Under the pieces are notes generated by a model that saw only the letters and a list, made by a program, of their open reading frames with translations, was not told the DNA's origin and did not search any database. The position numbers were made by a program, and so were the translations under genes. A stretch of 62,622 nucleotides of DNA. Origin: Azolla pinnata. Lineage: Eukaryota; Streptophyta; Polypodiopsida; Salviniales; Salviniaceae. Below are positions 1 to 9,517 of the stretch, piece after piece (position 1 is the stretch's first letter; every line of letters starts with the position of its first letter). The stretch covers positions 11,541-74,162 of the forward strand of contig JBBBWG010030643.1 in NCBI GenBank assembly GCA_037176905.1, read 5' to 3'.

Positions 1-551
1 CTGTGAGCTGTGAGCTGTAATTAGCTGTGATTAAGGAAGCGGCCAAACTCATTGCGCTGTGATTAGTTGTGATTAAGCAGAGCAAGGAGATTAGGGCAAA
101 GATTGGTGGGGTGATTAGGGCAGCAAATGGTGATGAGTAAGAATGTGGGTGAGTTCTGCGAGTTGCGATCAATTGGATTTGGTTGCGATTAGTCACGATT
201 AAATGGATTATGTTGCGATTAGTTGTGATTAGTCGCGATTAAATGGATTATGTTGCGATTAGTTGCGATTAGGAAGTGGGCGAATACTGTGAGCTATGAG
301 TTGTAATTAGCTGTGATTAAGGAAGCAAGCAAACTCATTGCGCTGTGATTAGTTGCGATTAAGCAGAGCAAGGAGATTAGGGCAAAGATGGGTGGGGTGA
401 TTAGGGCAGCAAATGGTGATGATTAAGGACATGGGCGAGTTCTGCGATCAATTGGATTTGGTTGCGATCAGTCGCGATTAAATGGATTATGTTGCGATTA
501 GCTGCGATTAGTTGCGATTCAATCGAGTTTTGCTGCGATTAATCGGAGCAG
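1..551 (+). repeat. Direct duplication (~283 bp) inside intron 2 of the first pectin acetylesterase gene
   Basis: Positions 1 to about 283 and 284 to about 520 are two diverged copies of one sequence rich in GATTAGTTGCGATTA-type words. Shared landmarks are TGTAATTAGCTGTGATTAAG, GCAGAGCAAGGAGATTAGGG and AAATGGATTATGTTGCGATT. The stretch ends at the splice acceptor in front of the exon at 552, so it is the 3' part of an intron. The corresponding intron of the second gene copy (10666-11123) has a similar GATTA-rich character. No coding potential is seen. Confidence 0.8.
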
Positions 552-3405
552 GGAGGGGGATGGTGCTGGAGCACATCGGATTGCTTGGCCAGGAGCAAAA
601 CCGAGCTGGGCTCCTCATCGTTCATGTACGCCTTCGACCTCGTCGGCCTGCTCAGCGCTTCTGCCGCCCAGAACCCAGGTTAGGGTTAGGGTTAGGGTTA
701 GGGTTATGGTTAGGGTTTGCTTCTTACCATCTTTGCTTTTCCGCCTCTTGATTTCGGGCTTCTTACTTACATAGACTTCTACAACTGGAACCGCGTCCTC
801 GTGAGGTACTGCGACGGCGGCAGCTTCCAGGGCGACGTCGACTCCCCTGTCCAAGTCACCGACTCCAATGGCCAGGTGCGAACACGACAGGTTCTAGGAG
901 GGTTTCCCAGGTGCCCGATGGGCATGCAAGAGATTCTCGGAATGAAAACCCATCGAAAATGTGACAATTGAAAAAAACATTTTCTTAGTTGATCGATTGC
1001 CCCAGAGTCTGAAAGGTATAGTCAGATATAACGTGATATGACGGGTGCTAGCAGAGAGAAAGAGAGTTCCATTACTCTCAAATGAAAAACCCATTGAAAA
1101 GGTGACAAAAACATTTCTAGTTAATGAGTGATAAAACCGCGACTTCTTGTGAATCACCGCGCATACACACACACATACAACTCATATGTGTATTGATTTG
1201 GAGATGTGTCTTCGTTTTAAAGCCAGAGCTTTACTCGTATTTGTGAGGTGAAGCTGTTCTGATTTTGCCCAGGCAAAGGCTCTTTACTTCAGAGGGCAGC
1301 GGATCTTCGATGCTGTTGTCGATGATCTCCTCAGTAAGGGCCTATCGAGCGCTCAAGCAGTAAGCTCCTCCGCTTCCCGAACCGATCCATCGTCAAGAGG
1401 TTGATGCAGTTCATGACTGTATTGTTACCGGTGTTGTAGGCGATTTTGTCGGGGAACTCGGCGGGAGGCTCGGCGGCCTTCTTCCACTGCAACAGCTTCC
1501 GCGAGAAGCTGGCGACGAGCACGGACGTGAAATGCCTGTCTGACGCAGGTTTCTTCGTGGACATGTATGGGCCCAAATGTCTTCCTTCATGGCATCATTT
1601 TACTTGGTTCCAAATTTTCTTTCGTTTCTTTTGACGCATTAGATGATTGTATTTGTAATTATCGTCATACTCTCGTAGATATAAGCAAGTACACAAACAT
1701 CGATGTACAATTTGTCTTATGGGCCAACGTTTCGCTCAAGAGAAGACGTTAATATATCTTTCTTTCTTTCTCACCAGACTTGCTCTGATCAAAACAAGCG
1801 GCTTTTTTGGTTCTTGTTCTTTGTTTTTACTGTGGTGGCACCGCAGACCCAACCTCACTGGCGTGCACTCGTTCCGTCAACTCTTTCAGGATGTCGTGGA
1901 GCTCCATGTAAGCCTGAACTATTATTAACCCGAATCAAATCCCGTTACATTGGAGATGAACTTGTGAGTTCACATGTCTGATCGTTATTGGAATCTTGGT
2001 GGATCGGATCGTCAGAACATCCCCCTTCCGATCGCCTGCACCTCGAAGCTGTCGCTTGGAGAGGTACATTCCTCTCTCGGTTCTTGCTCGTTATCTGGCG
2101 TCAATATTTGCACCCATCTCTCAATCCTAATCTCAGTAACTAATGATGATCATATACTCTTAAATGCACAATCGACTGTTTAGTGATCCTCGCACTATGT
2201 TTGGTTTCTCCACAAGTTCTCTGAAGAAATATTTATCTTCTTATTCTCTTGGTTATTTCTTGTACTTTTGGATGATTAGGTACACATCTCACTGTTATAT
2301 CTTTTGTCTCATGGGCCAATTCTAGCCTTAGAAGATGTTAATATATCTTTCTTTCTTTCTTTCTCATTACGATCTCATTACAATCTCATTATTGATCATT
2401 AGATGCATTTAAAATATATGATTGATGTGCTGTCTCATGGGTCTATATCATATCAACAATTAGAGTCGAGTTGTTGGTTCGCTGAATTACTTAAGAGATT
2501 TTGGCCTTTGGATGCAGTGCTTCTTTCCGCACAACAACCTCGGGCTCGTCCAAGTCCCATTGTTCTTCGCGCAATCGGCATACGACGGTTTCGAGGTGCA
2601 AAATAGAAAAAAACATGAGCAAAATTGCCTTGCTACTCATCACCACCAAGGCATCAGGGGGATCAATCCATGCTACTTACTAGAAGTCTTCTTAGGGAAG
2701 TGATCAGAAAGAGTTGGAGCTTGGTTTTTGTTCAGGTCCAATACGTGCTGGCGCCGTTTGGGACATATGCAGATGGCTCCTGGGATGCATGCAAAGCGTC
2801 ATTATGGGCATGCTCGCAGGAACAGCTTGCGATCATCCAAGGTAATCAACCTTAAACCCTAAACCCTAAACCTTAAACCTTAAACCCTAAACCTTAAACC
2901 TTAAACCTTAAACCCTAAACCTTAAACCTTAAACCTTAAACCCTAAACCTTAAACCTTAAACCTTAAACCTTAAACCCTAAACCCTAAACCTTAAACTCT
3001 AAACCTTAAACCTTAAACCTTTAACCCTAAACCCTAGACCCTAATTCTAATCACCTCCAAAATCCTTGCTTAGCCGAGCTGAGGGGTAGGACGTTATCGG
3101 CCCTTCAACCGCTGCTTGGGTCCCAGAGATGGGGCATGCATGTCGTCTCATGCTATTTCCACAGTGAAGCGGTCGATGCCAACATCTGGAATGGTGCGAC
3201 GCAAATCGACGGCAAGGTAAAAAAATTCCTTCCGAAAACATAACCTCAGCAAAACCCTAAAAATTCCTAAACCTCACTTGTTTTCTGGGGAATGCGAAAT
3301 TTGCAGAACCTTGCGCAAGCCGTTCACTCGTGGTACTTCGAGGGCAGCTTAGTCCAGCTCATCGATTGCCCGTACCCATGCAACCCGACGTGTGTGAATC
3401 CATGA
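552..3405 (+). CDS. PAE: Pectin acetylesterase, copy 1 (5' partial; exons 1-2 lie left of the window)
   Basis: Predicted secreted carbohydrate esterase (CE13/Notum-like family) that removes acetyl groups from cell-wall pectin. Exons: 552-678, 775-875, 1273-1359, 1440-1564, 1847-1907, 2016-2063, 2518-2595, 2736-2841, 3074-3216, 3307-3405. All introns are GT-AG and all phases agree. The frame begins at GGGWC, continues through [18 protein letters not shown] and LYFRGQRI, carries the nucleophile motif GNSAGGS, then CLSDAGFF, the acid region SAYDGF, the histidine region SCYFH, and ends [16 protein letters not shown]. These are in family order, giving a Ser/Asp/His triad. Plant members usually have GCSAGG, so Asn for Cys is a variant. 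The signal peptide and first domain are missing only because the window starts inside intron 2. One intron (2842-3073) is absent from copy 2. Telomere-like repeats directly follow the stop. The fold and family are secure; activity is inferred. Confidence 0.93.
679..716 (+). repeat. Telomere-like (TTAGGG)n at the 5' end of an intron of copy 1
   Basis: Directly after the exon end at 678 the intron reads GTTAGGGTTAGGG and continues as five to six hexamers. The 5' splice site itself (GTTAGG) is therefore made of telomere-type repeat. The hexamer TTAGGG is used here rather than the usual plant heptamer TTTAGGG. Confidence 0.9.
1711..1777 (+). repeat. Dispersed TGGGCCA / GTTAATATATC module, copy 1
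   Basis: Contains ATGGGCCAACG, then GAAGACGTTAATATATC and a TTTC run ending in CACCAG. It lies in an intron (1565-1846) of pectin acetylesterase copy 1. Three further copies occur at 2303, 4596 and 28995. No known family is recognised. Confidence 0.6.
2303..2368 (+). repeat. Dispersed TGGGCCA / GTTAATATATC module, copy 2
   Basis: Contains ATGGGCCAATTC, then GAAGATGTTAATATATC and a longer TTTC run. It lies in another intron (2064-2517) of the same esterase gene, in the same orientation as the copy at 1711. Confidence 0.6.
2854..3045 (+). repeat. Interstitial telomere-like array filling an intron of copy 1
   Basis: About 190 bp of AAACCCT heptamers mixed with the variant AAACCTT make up most of the 232-bp intron 2842-3073. 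That intron does not exist in the second gene copy, where the flanking codons are continuous. A further short AAACCCT run follows the stop codon at 3405. Confidence 0.93.
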
Positions 3406-3499
3406 ACCCTAAACCCTAAACCCTGTAATAATGCCAGCTAAAGATAGCAGAGTGCACAATTGTTCGAGTCAGTTACATTGTATCAAATGATTGTAATAA

Positions 3500-3939
3500 G
3501 TTTGTTTGTGGCCCTTTGTGGAAATACAGAATATTTTTTGTCTCTCTCTCTCTCTCTCTCAATGTTCTTTTTGCGTAAACTATGTTTGTATTCAAACAAC
3601 ACGACAATACAAAAAAAAAACCTTAGTTGTCGAAAAAACTTTAAAAATAATGATGTGATAAGGTCATCTTTTTAAGGTGTTATAATACAAAATAACATAA
3701 ATATATATATATATATATTATATATATATATATATATTTTCGACTAATTGCCGCAAGTCGCCTCAAATGTGAATACTCTGTAAAACTAGAGAGTGTCTCT
3801 CTATCTTTCTCTTTCCATATTCTTTTCGCTAATTATGTTTGTATTCAAACAACGTGATAATGCAAAAATAAACCATATTATCGAAATAACTTTGAAAGTA
3901 ATGATGTGACAAGGTTATCCTTTTTAAGGTGTTACAATA

Positions 3940-3974
<35 letters not shown>

Positions 3975-4375
3975 TTTCTTGACTACTTGCAACAAGCTGC
4001 CTCAAATGTAAATACTCTATAAAAATATAGAGTATATTTTTTGTGTTTTTCTCTTTTTCTCTCTTTTTGTATTTTTTCCGTAAATTATGTTTGTATTCAA
4101 ACGACATGATAATTTAAAAAAAAAACATTATCATTGAAACAACTTTGAAAGTAACAATGTGACAAGGTCATCCTTTTAAGGTGTTGCAATACAAAACAAT
4201 ATACATACACACACATATATATAAAATCTTTTCTTGGCTACTCGCAACAAGCCGCCTCAGATGTGAAGCCTTCCATAGTTTTTGAAGCTTTGCTTCCCTT
4301 TTGCTTGCTTGTTTTTCTGTCAACAAGCATACAGTCGTGTCTAACAGTGTCTTGCTTGTCATTACAATCGACTAA
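3500..4375 (+). repeat. Three diverged ~252-bp tandem repeats with (AT)n and (CT)n tracts
   Basis: The anchor ATGTTTGTATTCAAACAACA and its variants recur at about 3584, 3837 and 4089, a period of about 252 bp. Each unit then has AACTTTGAAAGTAATGATGT-like sequence, GGTGTTACAATAC, an (AT)n tract and CAAGCTGCCTCAAATGT. A fragment of the same unit (ACTCGCAACAAGCTGCC) recurs near 5584. It lies just downstream of esterase copy 1 and has no coding potential. Confidence 0.8.
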
Positions 4376-6999
4376 ACTTGCTGAGGGGTAACGCGGGATG
4401 CAGCTCATCAAGAGATTTACATAAGAGCTAGTTCACAGTTGCGATGGACTAAAATATGGTGTGGGGTTAATCAGGTATGCAACTCATTAAGAGGTCTACA
4501 AAGGAGCTAGTTCTCAAACAGGTACACTCATGCTGGTAACATACTGCTCCGTGTCAAGAAAACGGTCCTAGAAGCCAAATACAGCTGAAACATTCCCTTA
4601 TATGTGGGCCAAGGTGCTAAGAAGACGTTAATATATCTTTCTTTCCTTCTTTTAATTTCTTTCTCATTCATGCCCACTGTACGCATTTCTGGCGGTTTCT
4701 GGCATGACACCGTTTGACCAATATTCCTCGGCACATATTGATCTCTACAGCTTTTGGTGCTCGGAAAGAGACGTGTGTGATCGATCCAACAAGAATCGTT
4801 GTCGCTATTGATCGATCAATTGATCGATCGATTGTCCAGCATATTGTATATCATCGGATTACAGCTGGATCGTGTGCACGCGTGGAGCCGCCATACGGTG
4901 AGATCGGGGATCCCAAATCATTGTTCGCAAGCCGACAATTGCGCGTGCGTGTGTGCATGCAATCGGACTTGGACACCATAACCAAAATCAACAACTCAAC
5001 AACAAAAGAACTTTTGCCCAACAGCAACAACAACAACAACAACAACACCAACAGCAACAGCAACAATCCTCTGATCCGTCAATCATCCGCGTTTCGGTTC
5101 CTCTTGACGTCGGATCGGATCAGATCGGATCAGATCGGATCGCCCTTTTTTCTCTTTGATCGTGTATTTCTCCGAGGGCACTTCTCCGATGAATAGAAAA
5201 GGTTAAGTCGGTGTTTTTGCGGTCACGGAATAATGTTGCCTCGGAATCGGCTCTTCACCTAACTTTGGAGGTTACAATTCACCTACACTTGATGCCGAAA
5301 GAGGGATCGATCGAGTAGGGATCCAAATCGTCGAACGACAAATTGAACAACAAAGCTGCCCTTGGCCATTTATAAATTATATTCATTAAGGTTTTGGTAA
5401 AAATCATCTTCCAAGTCGCATGTCTATCTCAGTGCTATTAGCAAGTAGCGTAACAGCAATTTTTGAAACTTAATACCATGTTGAAGAAGACATTGGAGGA
5501 AAGGATAGGTTTTGGATGATAATGGATGGGTTACAATAAGAAAACTTGACGTTTCTTGGCCATATTTGAGAGTATTTGACATACTCGCAACAAGCTGCCT
5601 CAAATGTAAGATTCAAATCAACAACAGTTTGATGTAATGTTTACCATTGTTGTGTTTTTTCAACCATTTCAGTTTAACGCCAGCTATAATAGTTTGATGT
5701 GGTGTTAAATGATCGTGTTTTTTTTTTTTAACGATGCACGGTTTGATGGTAATGTTGAAATGGACCAAACTTCGATCAAAATTTTTCAGACAAAGCTTGA
5801 ATTTGTCAGAAAGTAAAGAAAGTGTTCGAAATCAGCTGAATCTGACAGAATCCTACATACATTCTATAAATCAAAATTTGGACGAAACTTCGGAATTGAA
5901 ATACACTCTATAAAACAAAATTTGGACGAAACTTCCAAATTGAAATACACTCTACAAAACAAAATTTGGAGTTAAAATCTGCCTGAGTTTGTCGGAAAGT
6001 AAGAATGGGTCCGAATTTGTGAGAGAGCTCGATAGACGATTGAGTGTTTTCTCTTTCAATCAATTCCAGCTCAATGCCAGCTATGATCGATATAATTAGC
6101 TAACATCGGATCGATCCGACGTTTAATTCGTTGGGAGAGTTGGGAATCAGATTGTCAAATTCTAACCACCCTAATTCCTTGGACCAGTCTCTTTTCAATC
6201 CTGTTGGCAGTTTTGGATAGATTCGAATCCATACAGATTCCTGCTGCCGAAGCTTTGGATAATTACTCCATGGCGCAGCTTATGATGAAGATTCCAATCG
6301 GGATCCGGAGCCCACGATCGGGGGCGATCTTCCAAAGATCAACGTCCAGTCAAACGCTGATTCATCATCGCCCACCATATTGCGCGCAAGTTGCAGCGAA
6401 TTGTTTTAATCGAATTAGGATATGGTGATTGGCCTGCAAATGATTCCCGATCCGGAATATAATATGGGATTATGCCCCGCGAGCAGCGAGCTGCTGATTA
6501 GGTCCACGTAATTAATCTGAGCTGGACATCAGATCAGAATCTGATGATGATGATGATGATCATGCATTTAGGGTTTCGGGTTGCAAATGATATTATAGTT
6601 CAATCTAGGGTTCGGGTTGATCAGCGATCGATGCGAATTAGAAAGACAGAATCTTTGGATGGGTACTGTTTTAGGGGTTTTTTTTCTTTAGAATTCAGCA
6701 CAGAAATCAATGAGTTTTGCAGGTCGTGCGCATGTTTTTCAATGATAGGGTTTGTTTTGATCGAATCATCGGCTATGGCGATCAGGAAGATATAGACATA
6801 CAATTGCATATGTATTCTATAGATTTTATGTCGGTTTTGTCCCCTCTTCTTTTGTCGATTGATCTGCGCGCATCTAATTATATATAGATAGATCGATCGA
6901 TCGATCGATAGATAATCGATCATGGTTTTGATTAAAGAGAGAAGTGCAGTCATCGATTCGATCCGTCGTCTGCTGCTGATAATTAATCATTGACGTGAT
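4376..6999. other. Intergenic, no gene recognised
   Basis: Short open frames here show no family resemblance. Visible items: an imperfect direct repeat at 4380-4520 (ACTCATTAAGAGGTCTACA-like), a module copy at 4596, an (AAC)n/(CAG)n-like tract at 5020-5075, a GATCGGATCA run at 5110-5142, three ~44-bp repeats containing CAAAATTTGGACGAAACTTC at about 5860-5970, and a (GATC)n tract at 6888-6912. Confidence 0.6.
4596..4667 (+). repeat. Dispersed TGGGCCA / GTTAATATATC module, copy 3 (intergenic)
   Basis: Contains TGTGGGCCAAGG, then GAAGACGTTAATATATC and TTTC-rich sequence. It is outside any gene I can see and in the same orientation as the intronic copies. Confidence 0.55.
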
Positions 7000-7429
7000 C
7001 ATTCGATTCCAGACGCAAGGATGATTAATCAGTGCTGGATCAGAGGATGATTAATCAGCGCCTGGATCAGAGAACGATTAATGATCGGCGCTGGATCGAG
7101 AGGATCATTAATCAGCGCCTGGATCAGAGGGATCAGCTGATTAATCGGGGCACCGGATGATATTCAGAGGATTAATTCGAGGCCGGAGCAGTGGACTAAT
7201 TGGGGCTGGATCATCCTATTAATTACGGCGCAATGAGATGATTAAATTGGGTGATCGGACGAGCTGATCAAATTAGAAACGGCCGATCGATCAGCTGATT
7301 AATTAAGGCTGAATTTGCTGATTAATTCGGGTGGGATGTGAGCTGATTACTTCAAGGAGATTCGATCAGCTGACTAATTCGATCCGGATCACCTGATTAC
7401 TTCGGGTCGGGTTAGCTGATAATTAATCA

Positions 7430-7640
7430 GAGAGTTATCAGCTGATTAATCAGAGAGTTATCAGCTGATTAATCAGAGACTGATCAGCTAATTAATCAGG
7501 GACTGATCAGCTGATTAATCAGAGACTGATCAGCTAATCAATCAGAGACTGATCAGCTAATCAATCAGAGACTGATCAGCTAATCAATCAGAGACTGATC
7601 AGCTAATTAATCAGAGACTGATCAGCTGATTAATTCGAGT
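7430..7640 (+). repeat. 23-bp tandem repeat built on palindromes
   Basis: Units of the type AGACTGATCAGCTAATCAATC repeat about eight times. Each carries the self-complementary words CTGATCAG and, in several units, the perfect 12-bp palindrome CTGATTAATCAG. The flanks (7000-7430 and 7640-7830) are more diverged sequence of the same style. No coding potential. Confidence 0.85.
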
Positions 7641-8169
7641 CGCCGTATCGACAGATTCATTAATTAAAAGTGTGGGCCGGCTTAGCCGATCGATTAGAGT
7701 CCTCCGGATCGGCTAATCAATTAAAAGAGTGGCCGGATTAGCTTATTAATTAAAAGATTGGCCGTCTTAGATGATCGATTACAGTCGCGAGATTCGGCTG
7801 ATTAATGTATGGCGACAAATGGTAATCAGCTGATCATCATCGCGTCGCCTGATCTACTACTACGTCAGATCGATGCATGAGAAACGTCAGATCATCATCA
7901 GCCCCATTTCAAACCAGAATTTCGATTCCATATAAATTAGGGTTTTTGGCATCATCATCGAAAGCGCCATTTCCCAATTCAATTGCGATGGGGACGAGAC
8001 GCAGATCGGAAGAAGGAAAAGGAAAGGAGAGCGATTCCAGACAGAGGTTGATTAGCTGTCTTTGCGTTGTTGTGCATGCATAATATGCATCATGAATGCA
8101 ATATGTTGGGCCGATTGGATGATGGGATGCCAGCAGATTAAGACTAGATTAATTAGCTCAAGAGTTGAT

Positions 8170-9010
8170 TAATTTTGCAGCACAATTAGTTGATTGATCA
8201 GTGATTTGCTGCATCATCATCATCATCATCATCATCATCCACGCCGACAGGTCGCATCCGCAAGATTACGAGCTAATTCTCAGCGTAATTAGATTGATTA
8301 GTGATCCGCATCATTATCAGCGCCAACGAATTGAATCCGCGGGATTAAGATCTAATTTTGCAGTTTTAACTAGCTGATTAACTAGTGATCCGCATAATCA
8401 TCAACAGAAACAGATCGGAGTCCGCGGGATTACGAGCTAATTTGCAGCGTAATTAGATTGATTAGTGATCCGATTCATTATCAGCGCCCACGAGTTGAAT
8501 CCGCGGGATTAAGATCTCATTTGCAGGTTTTAACTAGATTAATTAGTGATCCGCATCATTATCAACACCAACAGATCGGAATCCGCGGGATTACGAGCTA
8601 GTTTGCAGCGTAATTAAATTGATTAGTAATCCGCATCATTATCAGCGCCAACGAATTGAATCCGCGGGATTAAGATCTAATTTGCAGTTTTAACTAGATT
8701 AATTAGTGATCCGCATCATCACCACTGCGAAACAGATCCAATCCGCAGGATTACGATCTAATTTGGAGCCTAATTAGATTAATTAGTGACCCGCATCATC
8801 AATGCCAACGGATCGAATCCAGGGGAAACATAATTCGATGAATTAGTGACCCACACCATCATCAACACCAACAGATCGAATCCGCGGGAATATTACGGGC
8901 TAGTTTGCAGCATAATTATTCGATGAATTAGTGATCCGCAACATCACCTACGCCAAGCAGATCGAATCCGCGGGATTAGGAGATAATTTGCGGCATAATT
9001 ATGAGATTAC
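8170..9010 (+). repeat. ~90-bp minisatellite with a two-unit higher order
   Basis: Units share AATCCGCGGGATTA, a TAATTTGCAG-like word, an AACTAGATTAATTAG-like word and TGATCCGCATCATTATCA. Odd and even units differ consistently: GGGATTACGAGCTAATTTGC alternates with GGGATTAAGATCTAATTTGC. This gives a dimer of about 180 bp. It lies 0.5-1.3 kb upstream of esterase copy 2. Confidence 0.8.
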
Positions 9011-9147
9011 TTAGTGCTCGCACCATCTGATATCAACGCCGATCCATCCGGATCATGATTGTAGCTTAGGTACCTAGAATACAACAACTGAATTGTATGT
9101 GCCGATTATAATACAAACGTGGGCGTGTGATACGATCCCTTCAAAAC

Positions 9148-9170
9148 TGTTATATATATCTATATATAGC
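9148..9170 (+). promoter_or_regulatory. Candidate TATA region for esterase copy 2
   Basis: A TATATATATCTATATATAGC run lies about 350 bp before the ATG at 9518. It is the clearest TATA-like element in this interval. The assignment is position-based only; simple TA repeats are common in this window. Confidence 0.25.
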
Positions 9171-9517
9171 TGCAGCTTCACATCTATCGAGTCAATAGTA
9201 CTAGTTAGCAGCTCGGATCAATCATAGGGCGCTCTCCGCCAGTAGTGATTGATGCGCTAGCATCAGTATAAGAATTGAATTAGAATCGTTCCGCGCCCAC
9301 GTCCATTAGCTAGTAGGCTCTGATTAGTATAAATTAGACAAACATCAGTAGAATTGATTCAAGTTAGAATCGCTAGCTAGGGCGCTCTGATTAGCAAGCA
9401 GTAGAATTTGAATCAGAATCGCCCGTCCACCATTAGCGCCCAGGCTTCTGATTAGTAAATTAGCCAATCTAGTAGATCGATCTATTCTGAGCAGCTGCTG
9501 ATCCCTCATTGATCAGG

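Noticed and set aside
1-551. First two exons of esterase copy 1 within the window
   Set aside because: I looked for the CLDGS...KWMLHLQ exon and a signal-peptide exon; neither is present, so they must lie to the left.
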